Program-made: the position numbers and the translations under genes
The notes under the pieces: model-generated
What the model saw: only the letters and a program-made list of their open reading frames with translations
Told to the model about the DNA's origin: nothing
Databases searched by the model: none
In this document: positions 19,664-31,484 of the stretch, in pieces
Position numbering within the stretch: the first letter of the stretch is position 1
How the letters are laid out: every line of letters starts with the position of its first letter
Assembly: GCA_028753945.1 (NCBI GenBank)
Contig: JAPNXP010000001.1
Coordinates: 13,010,501-13,074,500 of the forward strand
Direction of reading: 5' to 3'
Source: Hexactinellida sp. DTS-2022
Taxonomy: Eukaryota > Porifera > Hexactinellida
DNA: 64,000 nt

Positions 19664-20689
19664 TAAAAAAATAGGTGTACATCTATTTAGGGCCAATGTA
19701 CAGGAGCAAACTCCGTACATGGATATGACTATGAGGTGGGCAGGTATGTGTTGGATATTGTTTCTTAGGTTGGACAAGAGTTCTGGGGGGCGATGTAAGA
19801 TCCCCCATTTGGGTCCAGGATGGATTGTAAAGGCAATATGTAGTCCTGAGATCAAATAACTATAAAGATCCATACTATACTATTAGAAACTATAAAAATA
19901 TTACTGATGAAGTTATTAGTAACTTGGAAATAATCAAATAGTATTAGAGGTTAGGGTCACTAATTGAGGTAATTATAGCATCTGACTCAATTGCACTCTA
20001 ATTAAGACAGAAATCAAAGGTCATTTATCAAAGTTAATTTTAAATTTCTAAAATATAAATAGTTCGCCAGAATGTTAGCAGTGATAGTTACTTGAATGAT
20101 ACATTTTTTAGACAATATTCATTTAAAATTATTGATTCATCAACTGTCTGAATCTGGCCTGTAGCCAGAAAGCGATAGTGAGTGGGGAAGCCAGAATTTC
20201 AAGGGGGCAGATTCTCATATAGCATGAAACCCTATGTATATTCAACGGAGTTTAATTGGACATTAAGAATCCTCAGAGGACCCAATTCTGTATGGAGGCC
20301 TCATCCCGCCTAGACCCCTTGGCAACGGGTCTGCTCTGAATACAAAGTATAAAGCACTGTCTCTATAGCTTGTTATGCACACCAATAGATAATGCAAGCA
20401 GTTGAGTACAGTACATGAACTGACTTTATACATGGAATCTCATAAGAGATATTCAATAATTTTTTTGCATTATACAAACATATTCAAAATCCTTATAAGC
20501 CATTCATTATAAACAAATAAAGAATTATATTATATTATTTTATCATAGTCAAATACTTTAAAATGTTTGCCAATACGTAGATGCAATAAAAATAGACTTT
20601 AGAATGAATGCTGCATAAATAATTCTTGTAAACAGTAATTAAGTTAGACATAATGAATTGGAATAAACATTTAAAAGTTTATTAGAACA
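19664..20689. other. Non-coding spacer
   Basis: No gene. The block 19670-19880 shares phrases such as CCTGAG-TCAAATAACTATAAA with 16616-16750, and CAATGTACAGG with 62870, so it is an uncharacterised dispersed repeat. Confidence 0.4.
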
Positions 20690-21270
20690 ATTTGGTTTAA
20701 TTGATAATAAGTAACTTTGGTTAAGTATATGGTTACAGAGGAATATGCATAGAGACTTTCCTATAAATAGTCTCATATTGCATCTATCTATAAATAAGCT
20801 GATTTAGTGGCTCTATACAATTCTACTCAACTTATACTATTTCATAATAACTGTATTATACCTGAAGGTATTTGTATAAACTCAGAAATTAACCTAATTT
20901 CTACAGTCAGTGATTTATCAATTTATCAGGTTAGTATTTAGTATTTGACAAACAATTTATTCTGTTAGTTGAATAATTGCTTTACCATAATATCTGTTGT
21001 AGGAAACTTATCCTAAATTGAAGAATCTCAAAAGGAATTTCTTATAATCAGAGATACAAACATTCTCAACGAAATACAGTGAGTTGTCTTACGTACATTT
21101 TAGAAATTACAACTTATATTATATCAGAAAAAACCGGCGTTTAATAATGACATATCAATAACTTATTCATATGATGTACATAATTTATTTGATTTTCCTG
21201 TGTTTATAGATCCTATTACAATTATCAATAACGCTAATATCATCAATCAGTTGAATCAAAATCAAGTAAG
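20690..21270 (+). promoter_or_regulatory. TATA plus mini-exon module, copy 1
   Basis: Two TATAAATA boxes (20762-20769, 20789-20796) precede a possible first exon ending CAG at 20929 before GTTAGT. A second possible exon runs 21003-21078, bounded by TTGTAG and GTGAGT. A third runs 21210-21265, bounded by TTATAG and GTAAGC. The same splice-like borders recur in the copies at 44241 and 45769. All frames of exon 2 contain stops, so these would be 5' UTR exons. The most natural partner is the NLR coding exon at 31485, about 10 kb downstream. This is inference; no transcript evidence is available. Confidence 0.35.
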
Positions 21271-21329
21271 CAAATTTCTTTGTATTATCTGTATATTCAT
21301 TACAATTGTATCAATATACGTACATTCGC

Positions 21330-21422
21330 ATTAACTAGCGCGCTTCGCTTGCTAGCTAGGTCGCTTCGCGGCGGAACAGAGCCACACACCAACCGCTTCG
21401 CGGTTGGTGTGGTTTATATACT
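21330..21422. other. GC-rich hairpin cluster
   Basis: A strong stem-loop, CACACCAACCGC-TTC-GCGGTTGGTGTG, lies at about 21393-21420. It is preceded by smaller GCGCGCTTCGC-type stems and GCTAGCTAG. It resembles a Helitron 3' terminus of another family, but no matching 5' end was found. Confidence 0.4.
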
Positions 21423-21807
21423 CCTAATATTGATTCTAAGTGTAAATAGGCAAAAATAGTCAAATTTAACAATGTGAAATTTTAATGATTACGTCATCAT
21501 GCGATAATGAGTTGGCATGGTGGCGATCTGGTGTGACCAACGTGTCCACACATTAATATACGTGTTCTATTAAATTTTCAGATTTTTATCTCTTAAAGGG
21601 CGCTAATTATGTGCGATTATGTGAATTTTCAGGGTTCTCGAAATGTGACAATGACGTCATAACTTGTCGAGGTGTAAGAAATTTTGAGTGGAAACCTCAA
21701 CTTGTTGGCGGGTGCCAAAAGTTATCTCTATATGCCAAAAATCACATTTGGAAACCGTCCACTTTCTTCAATCAACTCGGGACATACAAACAAATATATA
21801 TATATAT

Positions 21808-22268
21808 CAGAGATGCAGCGGTCTGGACCGGACTGCGGTCCAGACCGGGACCGGACCGGACTGACCGATCTCAGGTCGGTCCGGTCCGCTTATTTTCAAG
21901 TGCGTTCTGGACCGGTCCAAATTAACGATATAACGGTCTGGACCGTTCATCGGTCTGGACTCATCCTAGATTGGACAAACGATCAGGCTCCAATCCGTTA
22001 TTTCCCATTGTTTACAAGCACATAAGTAATAAGTATCTTATAAATTCAAGTGGATATAATTAGCCACTCTACTATGCGGTCTGTAACTGTCCAAATAAAG
22101 GATATAACGGTCTGAACCTGTACCTCGGTCTGGACCTGTTCATCGGTCTGGACCGGTCCAGACTGATCCAATATTTTGATCATAAAGTCTGGACCCGTCC
22201 GGACCGTCCCGAAAAAAATCATTACGGTCCGGTTCGATCCATGAAATTTCCGGACCGCTGCATCTCTG
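21808..22268. mobile_element. hAT-type MITE, 461 bp, GGTCCGG-rich
   Basis: Inverted ends CAGAGATGCAGCGGTC are flanked by ATATATAT on both sides, an 8-bp duplication within a TA run. The interior is packed with GGTCTGGACCG short palindromes. No credible ORF. Confidence 0.8.
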
Positions 22269-22483
22269 ATATATATACAACACCCACCCATGTTTTAATA
22301 GTACTGATACGATTTGTCATGAGCCATACAATCAACTTTTACAAGAATCAATTATTTACTCTTTAACTCAAATCTTGCACAGTTAATTAGTGGATAAATA
22401 AGTCCTTTAACCGAATTACTTGTTCATGGAAATACATAGATGCAAATCTATCCAATTTGGTTTGAAAAATGGGTATGTACACT

Positions 22484-22847
22484 CAGGCCCGGATTAAGGC
22501 ACGTTCAGAATGTTCAACTGAACAGGGCCGCCCACCAAGGGGACCGCCAATGCCTAACATGAATTGGTTTCACTGCATCCTTTGTTGAGATTTAGAAGAG
22601 CTATTGACATTATAGTAATCTTAACTATCTTATGAGTATATTTGTTGCTAAAATGAGTTCAATGGTCAATGTATATTTGATATTGATTTCATTTACAGTA
22701 ATTGTGTTTGTTATTCCTAAGCAGGAACACTTAAATTACTTGAATCTACAGTTTCTTTTATAATAAATAAAGCAATTATATACAAATTAATTTTGCTTTG
22801 CATAAACAAAACACGAGGGGGCCGGCCACCAGCTTAATTCGGCCCTG
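22484..22847. mobile_element. hAT-type MITE, 364 bp, absent from copy B
   Basis: The ends CAGGCCCGGATTAAGG and the complement of CAGGGCCGAATTAAGC are flanked by TGTACACT and TGTACATT (one change). The orthologous site in copy B near 46733 reads straight through TGTACACT, so it is an empty site. Confidence 0.85.
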
Positions 22848-22859
22848 TGTACATTAACC

Positions 22860-23960
22860 CGGCCAAAAGTATTTGAAGAACAATAATTTTATGAATATAT
22901 TCCAGCTTCTAGAGGCATAATTACATTTGTTGATGCTTGAATATAAAACGATAGTTAAAGTATAAAAAATAACAACATTTTGAATTTATTATTTTATAGA
23001 GGTATTAAACTCATAAACTTTATAGAGAGCTAATTAAATACAGAATTTCTGATCATTATGAGGCATTTATAATTTACTAATTCTGATTTCACATTAGAAT
23101 TCCACATAGTCGAATTACTCTAGGTATGTACTTAATTTCTAACCATTAAGATTAATTTACTGAGATACAGCCACATTACAGCCACACGTTACAACGGTTT
23201 AATAATAGTTACAAGGTGTATTATACACAAGTTAGCTATCTATCAATCAGCGAGTTTAGGTAGGAATTTATATTTACGATCACACCATTCTAAACAAATG
23301 TCAAGTTGTTGTCCAAAAGGAGTCTACGAATATCCGTATTAGTCTTATCTTCCAAACGAATATTTGTTCAAACATTTCGAACGAATATTCGAATATTCGG
23401 TATATTCGTTTCAGCCCTAATATACTCATTTCAAAGTAAACTTTAATTAAGCAGCCGTTAAAAAGTTACCATACGAATATTCCGTCTGCACTAAATTCCT
23501 GTTGTTCAAATAATTTGGATCGTTAGTTTAAAACACTTAATTGCCAACCATATTCTTCAGATATTTGATTCGTTGTCGATTTGAACTTACATAGGTTTAA
23601 TTATCATTAATTATCCGATGAGGATAACTATTTTAGCGCCTAAATGCCTATTATACTGATTAGATTTAATCTGAATAATTAATTGTTTGTGTGTTTAAAC
23701 TATTAATATTAGCAAGAAAACTACGCAAAACATACTCATAAAATTAATGTTATATCCATTGAATATTGCAAGTATATATGTAGTATGATTTGTAGGCGAT
23801 ATTACATTCTAGGAACACGGTTAATTAATTAAATATGACCTAATAAATAATCAAACTATTCCTAGCATTCTATACATAAGACAATGGCAGTCACTCAATT
23901 ACCTAGGCAGAGATTAGTTAGTACCTATTACAGTAGACTCCGCTTAATAGATCCACCGGT
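22860..23960. repeat. Non-coding duplicated block 1
   Basis: Matches 46740-47520 and partly 25385-26000. It includes GCAGCCGTTAAAAAGTTACC and ACGAATATTCCGTCT. No coding potential is apparent. The block is therefore present twice in copy A and once in copy B, and its function is unknown. Confidence 0.6.
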
Positions 23961-24396
23961 TAATACAGTGGTTCCCACCTGGGGTGCATGAACTCCTTGG
24001 GGGTGCACTGGACAAGGAGTGGAGTGAATATTGAGCATTTAAAAATAAAGTTTTTAAAATATATTTATAATCTACAAGTTAAATTCTGATTACTCGACTA
24101 TATTGATTTATTACTATTGTGTTCTGTAAGTTACCCGCCGCTTTTTCAAAGAGGGCTTGGTCCGTACTGGTCCATTTATCACAACCTACCTTTGGGCATT
24201 CGCCCGCCCCCTCCACAATATTGGTGCACCTCATAATTTTATTCTCCCTAAATCAGTAAATATTGTTGTCATAAATTGTTAGTAATACTCAATGATATTT
24301 GAAAATCCTCTTCACCCATGAAAATTTTTCTCGCTCGCTGCGCTCGGTCGTCTATAAATCCATGCATACTTAGATTGACCTTGTTATATTATTACA
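23961..24396. other. Composite of MITE fragments
   Basis: A CAGTAGACTCCGCTTAATAGA half-element is joined directly to a hAT-like terminus, CAGTGGTTCCCACCTGGGG, near 23970. No matching right ends were identified. No gene. Confidence 0.4.
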
Positions 24397-24637
24397 CTAG
24401 CCGAAAAGCCGCCCTCTGGGAGGCGTTTTTCTGCTAGTTTACTACGCTTTACTACGCTTTGTATTTGGTGGTAAGTTTCATTTTCACGTTTTAATCGCTT
24501 TCTCGCTGTATTGGGCGTTTGTTTACAATCATTACCAACACGCGAACGTTTTTTAAGTGGCATACGTAATAGTTGAATAACAGGTTTGGATTTTGTATGG
24601 AAATTATGACTGGAGTTGGAAAAATATGTCAACCCGA
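24397..24637 (-). mobile_element. Miniature canonical Helitron, 241 bp
   Basis: On the minus strand the 5' end is A-TCGGGTTGACATATTT and the 3' end a GCCTCCC-AGA-GGGCGGC hairpin followed by TTTTCGG and CTAG-T, the canonical hairpin plus CTRR arrangement. An internal reading frame (24632 to 24384, minus, 82 residues) includes MPLKKRSRVGN and AEKRLPE. This resembles the basic N-terminus of some Helitron helicases, suggesting a deletion derivative of an autonomous element. It is a different family from the one at 5748. Confidence 0.55.
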
Positions 24638-24645
24638 TCTATATA

Positions 24646-24837
24646 TAGTCAGGTTCTTTTATTATGAACATTTAATGGACCAAAAATGTGTTCATAATAG
24701 AGAGACTTCATAATAAGCGAACTCAACTTAATACAACCCTATGTAAGTTGTTAAATTGGGACCATAAGGCTTGTTCATAATAAAAAATCTTCACATTAAG
24801 CAGACGAAATCTTGTTCATAATAAGCAGACCTGACTG
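24646..24837. mobile_element. TA-flanked MITE, 192 bp
   Basis: The ends AGTCAGGTTC and CCTGACTG are flanked by TA. The interior has repeated TTCATAATAAGC phrases. Pogo-like by its ends. Confidence 0.65.
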
Positions 24838-25265
24838 TATAGCAATAGGTATGACTATTAAATTGTCCAACAACACAAATGTAAGGTTGAATTTTATTGG
24901 TCTATATGTATATTCAATTGTTGTTTATATTATGGGAAATCATAATGGAATACTGAACACAAATAACTGATTGGATAAATTAATTTACTCTCGCCAAATT
25001 AAATTACAGTCTCAGATAGGCATTATATACTGCACACTTAACAATTGATAGAGACATATAAATCCTTTTATACTAATTGAATGCTAGATGCTAATCCATA
25101 CTGGGACAACCCTCGAATTTAATTGGTTAAAGGTTTTGTCACCTTGGGGATGGGAAGATGTGAATATTTTTCTTAAAAATTCCTTATCTGGAGTGGTGAG
25201 ATAATTCCTAGATAATATGCAAAATTTGGTAGAGATCGGTTCAGGCATCTCAGAGGAGATGTGAG

Positions 25266-25290
25266 GACAGACAGACAGACAGACAGACAT
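25266..25290 (+). repeat. ACAG tetranucleotide microsatellite
   Basis: Six or so ACAG units. It is the only clear tetranucleotide array in the region. Confidence 0.85.
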
Positions 25291-25384
25291 TGTCTTTTAT
25301 ATATATAGATACTGACGCTTTTCATCCCAATGAGACCATATGATGATCACCCCCCATCCTGTTTTTAAAATCGATGCCCTTGTC

Positions 25385-26642
25385 AATAGTTCATAAACTT
25401 TATAATGAGCTAATTAAATATAGAATTTCTGATCATTATGAGGCAATTATAATTTAATAATTCTGATTTCACATTATAATTCCACATAGTCGTATTACTC
25501 TAGGTATTAAATTTCAAATAATTACGATTATTTACCGAGATACAGCCAAATTATCATTTGTGCAACTTATGCCACTTCATATATTTTTGCTGAAATGACA
25601 TGAAATCCTAATATTATTTAATTTAAAACTTTAGACATATATTTATACTCATTTCAAATTACTTTAAGCAGCCGTTAAAAAGTTACCATACGAATATTCC
25701 GTCTACATTAAATTCCTGTAGTTCAAATAATTTTGTTGGTTAGTGTACACTTACTTGCCAACCATATTCTACAGATAATTGATTTGTTGGCGATTGAACA
25801 TACGTACATAGTTTTAACTACCATTAATTATTCATTGAGAATACTTCTTTTAGTGTGTAAATCCCTAATGTACTGATTAGATTAGATTTCATCTGAATAA
25901 TTCATTATTTGTGGAGTTAAACTATCAACTTTAGGAAGAAAACTTCCCAACACACCATTGAATATTGCAAGTGCATAGCATAATTTGTACTAAGACTTAA
26001 TTAATCTATATCATCTAATTGCATACCTTGATGTATTCTTTGTAAGAATAATTCGGTTAATGAGTCCATTCAGATACCGGAAATGGGGCGACTTTGGTCC
26101 AAACTTAGGTTATTATTCAAAAATATATGTATCGGGTGATCGATCAGGTTAAGATGATCAGAGAAATATAGTTTTGTGTATATTATGAATATACTAGGAA
26201 TTCAAATTTCATATTTGTGAATAGATATGTATGATATTCACAATACATTTGGAATTTAGGCTCAATAATCGAAACGATATCGCAAATAGCTCTTATTTTA
26301 AAATCTCGCTCTTTTTAAGTTAATAAGCTCAAAATTCCAACACAGTATGAATTTACTAGGGCTGTATCGAAATAATAAAGTAACAATATCAATAGGGCTG
26401 AACAAGTATCAATATACTATATTAAATGTATTATCAATTCATTTTGGACCTATTTACTAGGCATACGATTGATTCCAATAATTTCCTGAATTTAATGACC
26501 CTTGGGCAAAAGTTAAACTCATGGGTCTACGTGGCCCCAGTTACTTAGCATGTTCCAACACCAACTTTTCTAAGGGATATACTATACACCGAGTTCTGAT
26601 ATCATTCTGTAATACATTTTGGGAGCTATGGTATATTGCATA
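25385..26642. repeat. Non-coding duplicated block 2
   Basis: Aligns with 46890-48125 in copy B, for example GGGGCGACTTTGGTCC near 26085 and 47588, and CTACGTGGCCCCAGTTAC near 26527 and 48013. No gene is seen. Confidence 0.7.
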
Positions 26643-27157
26643 TCTATATTATTAAAACTCGATTGTTGTTTGTTTGTTTGTTTGTTTGTCCGGATTGTAT
26701 TAAAGTGATGGGGGAATATAAACCGCAATTAATATTGGGATATAATCATATAAACTAACTTTCAAATGTTATAATAGGTAAACAAGTATGCTGAACACGA
26801 ATTTCGCGTTTATAAATTTCTCATATTAATATTTGTTGTTGTTGTTTACTCAAAATAGGTAAACAAATTAATGAAAATTCAAAATCAACCTAGAAGTTTG
26901 CTTTCAACTGGTATTATAGGTAAACAAGTGTGCTGAACACGAATTTAGCATTTATAAAATTCTAATATGAGTATTTGTTGTTGTTGTTGTTGTTGTTGTT
27001 TACACAAATAGGTAAACCAATTAATGAGAATTCAAAATCATAACGTCCCTTTCTATCATTTCCATGTTAGAAAGTGTGAGGAGTAAGGCCGTAAAGGCCG
27101 TTAACTTGAGGTGTGTAGCACCGATCTGTCGCAAAGCGACCGAGACCGAAGGGCTCG
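26643..27157 (+). mobile_element. Non-autonomous Helitron, 515 bp, with empty site in copy B
   Basis: It starts TCTATATTATTAAAAC, with a TTTG microsatellite and two minisatellite units ending in a long TTG run (26971-26999), then the hairpin cluster ending GGGCTCG. Copy B near 48123 lacks it and reads TTGCATTTACATTTATAA across the point of insertion. This shows A/T flanking and no target duplication, and it fixes the 3' end at CTCG. Confidence 0.85.
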
Positions 27158-29538
27158 TACATTTATAAACTGGCTGCCATTAATATACTCGTATAACTAT
27201 TAGTTCTGATTATGGGCATATCTATACATCCTCTACTGAAATAAATTTGATGAAACACATTGTTAGTATAACACCGCTCCTTTCTATGTCTTAATTACAG
27301 TCGCGTTTTAGCCCCGTTTCCCAAAGTACTAACGTTATACAATGAATAGAAGTGTAAATAGGAGATTATTCGAAAATATACAATTGTGTATCTGCTCTTA
27401 GGGCTCTACTAGACGGGTCACTTAGCTATATAGGGAGATAAAATAATCAATTTTTGGTTCAATTGGGGCGATATTCAGCCTGTAGTTAAAGTGAATTCAG
27501 CATAGAGCTAAATAATAGCTAGGATTTCAAAAGGTATTAAAGAATAACTAAAACTTACCATAATTTCGTGCGACAGATTAATATTATTCACATTAATTGT
27601 TTTAATCTAGTAATTAACCAAGAAAATCCATATATTAATAGCCCAATTTTGTCTAATTCTATGTATAAATAATATATTTAATGCGAAACTCAATATTGTG
27701 TATGGAATTTACATATTTGCTGTGTTATTGTGGGATTGGGCTGTATCAACTATAAAAATGAAGAAAACATAACTAATTTCGACGAGATTGATCCATTAAT
27801 TCATGAGAAATTAATTGTGAAGTGGTGCTCATTTCACTACTAGATTTCGCTACTAACTTCACACTCGTATTCTTATTTCCCAGCACTCCAGTTTATTAAA
27901 TTAAGATAATAAAGTCTCATACACTATAGCAAGTATAATTAAATGTATTACAGTGGATGCTGGTTATAAGAACATTCTTTTAAAAATACTCCAGTGTGCG
28001 ATAACAAATTGATATACGTATAATACAATCACACATAATATTCTTTATCCTTATACTCTCGCCCCTAACTTGAGATTGGGAGCCGACTTCCCTCTGTGAT
28101 CCCTGGATCTACGCTTTGCCCTGAAATGGTTTAGCCACTGAGCTAAGTAAGTAACTGTTAGTTATAGTAAAGATAGACACGATTTGTTCTATAATTATTA
28201 TCTCCAACAATTAGTAACAATACTTGTCAATAAGAATTAACAAATTCCGATCCCAGCGATAGTATCATATAACAGGTATCCACTGTATTGCATATCTAGT
28301 TGTAATGGAATAGTGTGGACTGTTCCATCGAATACACTTAGGAATTTCAAACCTTTATAAGAAGTGGAAAATTGAAATACAAGTTTTGGCATTATTGAGA
28401 GATCAACTCTGCAATTACGAATTTTAAAACTACAAAATATGCAATTTTAATAACTAAACTTACAAGCCGTCTACTACCACTTAATTAATTTCAATGCCTG
28501 TGTAATTGAATTTGATGACTTCATTTCAGTTTTAATTTATGTTGGAGTAAATACATTTCAGTTACAGTTACAGTTACTGTTTAGAAAATTTGCTAAAATC
28601 TATTTTATTTGGATTTGAACTGCAGTTCAATTTCTGTTCAGTTCGCAGCACTATAATATGGATGCACTATTAGTCAACACCAAAATATGGTGCCCTGTCA
28701 AAATTTCACAGTTTTAATTTTACTTTTATCACATGATGTAAATAGGCAGCTGAGTATTCTTAAAGTTTGATAAACAAGTAAAATCCGATTTTGAACGTTA
28801 ATGAATTTCATATTTGTGCAAGTTGGGATTGTGATCACTGGTTAACTGGTTTACTGCAAATATTATATTTTAATGGTACATGTTTGTTAACTAGACAAGG
28901 GTCTCAAACTCAAATATATCACGGGTAAAAGTGAATTTCTGATTCTGATTCTTAATATAAGGAATCCAAATATCGCTTTAAAATAATGAGATTCTTCAGA
29001 GATTAATAGAGTATCCGTAAATAATGAATCATTGTGTTCACAAATGTATAAATATATTACTGGCATAAATCCGGAATAGTTTCCAATAAGGAAATAATTT
29101 TCTGGAATAATATCCCTGTTGTTCAAATACTCTTTGTGTTGGTTAGTGTATTTCGATTAGCTTTAATATCGGTGGAAAACAATAAAATTTACACAGAATA
29201 TGAAATTGTTTACTATATTTCAGTAGTAACGCAAACCTATTAGACACTGACCCAAAATATATAATTTATAAACCTTATTCGATCATTGGGGTTACCATAC
29301 AATATAGACAATAACTGCAACTGTAACTGTATTATTAACTCTTATTAAAATTTAATCTTTTTTATAATTTAATCTTAACTCTAACTATGCGTATAATGAA
29401 ATCTTTTTAACTGTAACCGTGACTGGATTTTTGTTTTTCAACTGTGACTCAAACAGAATTTAACCAAATTTTAAAATTGAGTTTGCAGTTCTACCACCAC
29501 AAAAAAAATGTCAGCACAGCTGTAATTTTGAAATTTTA
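27158..29538. other. Non-coding duplicated DNA
   Basis: Parts align with copy B at 48130-48530 and at 52080-52400. Copy B lacks about 1.5 kb between 27977 and 29440 at one of its two partners, where a hAT-like element sits (48534). No gene. Confidence 0.5.
28062..28165 (-). repeat. Possible tRNA-derived SINE fragment
   Basis: On the minus strand TTAGCTCAGTGG is a good Pol III A box. The downstream B-box position (GTAGATCCAGG) fits only poorly. There is no cloverleaf and no A-tail. Confidence 0.2.
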
Positions 29539-29685
29539 CAGTGAACTATCGTTTTAACGACTTGCTTGGGACCTGTAAATTCATTCTTTATCTCCGGATA
29601 TTCGTTATAAGCGGATAATAATTTTAGTGCATTTAGTGCTCTGGGGGAAATCTCCATTTCGGTACATACGACTTCGTCCACTGTA
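29539..29685. mobile_element. TA-flanked MITE, 147 bp
   Basis: CAGTGAACTATCG at the left and CGTCCACTG at the right, with TA flanks. The interior has TTATAAGCGGATAATAA. Related copies lie at about 48898-49020 (truncated) and 52397-52566. Confidence 0.6.
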
Positions 29686-31484
29686 TATCAATTTAGTATA
29701 AATATAATTAATGTGTTACGCAATAATTACTATGTAATCTAAATAAACCAGGTACATATGTACTAACCATATTCTACTGAAATTGGATTCGTATGCGACA
29801 TTGAACACATGTTTGAGGTTTAATTCCCACTAATTATTCAATGAGAGTACTTTCAGTGCCTAACTCCATGCTATACTGATCATAATTATATCTGAATTAT
29901 TCATTATTTGTGGAATTATCTCTAAGTTATGGAATATTACAATATATTTGAGATATTCTCACTAAAATAACAAACTATAATAAGGAAACAACAGCAAACA
30001 GATCATTAGAATGAGTAATACTAGTGGCTTACTAAGCCACCATCAATATTTGATTTTGTCGTGCACTGCTGTTGTTGAGGTTGGACAGTCTGAATATAGT
30101 GGGCCAAAATACTTTTAGCCGTTTAGTGTATTTACATTAGTAGATGCTTCAACTTGGATATTTTACATAAAAAGACGTTAAAGTGTAATAAAATAGCAAA
30201 TCTTTTGAATCTTTTTATGAAGCTGTAAGCGAATATTGTGTCGGCATTAAAATCATATTGTTCAGATACTTTTGGCTGATTAGTGAAAGTAGAACATCGA
30301 TAATAAATAAGGGGAGACTGGAGAAATATGTTGGCATTGTCGGAAATTTCTATTGGCCGTCATAATGTCATAGTAGTTATCATGCATTAATTTGTATATT
30401 GGCTAAGGGAATTAAAATTTGTACTTAACCGAAAAGTCGCCATCATGCCTTTTCTATTTCGGCGACTGATTTTGGAGGATTGTTTGTTTGTTGAAAGTTG
30501 TATTATATTTCAAAAAGTCATCCTATCAGCCATACTTGATTGCTTTTAAGCAGTTGCAGTTCTTTTCATCTTATCTTTGGGATTTGGCACTCTACGTACC
30601 TCCCACGTCTAAGATCAGCTACTAGCTATAGTTAAATTCCCATGTACTATATACGTATCGAAAATATTCAAATTCAATATAGTGCATCTTAATATAGTGA
30701 CACTTTATTATTGTGATTCACTTAATAAAGGGCCGTATATGACAGTGAGAAAGCCAAAAACGTAGAAGGCCGAAATATAATATTGATTCGATTTTCAGCC
30801 AAACTTTCACTCAAATCAACAGCCAATAAAACTTTCTAGTGGCGACCATATACCGTATTCACTCGAACAATCGCCCTCCTCCTAAGCGATATAAAATTAA
30901 AACCCAAATTAAATGCTAAATAGACCTGCATTTAACTAGGTAACTTGGAAAATCCGGAAATTTTTTATAATACAACACCAGATGAGCACTAAGGGGATTT
31001 GTTTAACGGAATAATAGTGCTTAAAGTATTTCCTCAAATAGAAAATAGCAATAAATACGATAACAAATTAATTTCAATCTATATGTTTTGGACAAAGTGG
31101 GTCATCCTATGCACGAATATATGTCAATATATAACAGATATATTTGTAATGTAGGCTATTGATTAAGTGTAAATGAATTTTTGATGTTGTGTAAAAATGA
31201 GACGAAATATATCAAAAATGGAATGGAAGCTTCTGGTAGAAAATATTAGATAAGATCCCAAACCCGATCCTAGTATGTAAGTGAATCTACACTCCGATCA
31301 CAATCCTTAAAAAACGATCGCTATAAAAATGATAGATAGAAAACTCTTATGCCCCATGTATTATGACTTTATGAGTAAATATTAATTATCACATTGGTTA
31401 TAGACCACCTTTTGAGTATGTATGTAGATAAGAATTATCCTAACTTTATTTTAACAAACGCTTTATTTGTGTAGAATTCCGGAT
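29686..31484. other. Non-coding DNA upstream of NLR-A
   Basis: No gene. A CCGTATTCACTCGAACAATCGCC MITE end lies near 30850. Just before the coding start, TTATTTGTGTAG at 31463-31474 is a reasonable splice acceptor followed 10 bp later by the ATG. Confidence 0.4.

Noticed and set aside
28062-28165. A genuine tRNA gene on the minus strand
   Set aside because: Only an A-box-like phrase is present; no acceptor stem, anticodon arm or good B box.
31467-31484. Upstream extension of NLR-A by six codons
   Set aside because: It begins at TTG and crosses a likely splice acceptor; the ATG at 31485 aligns with the start of NLR-B.
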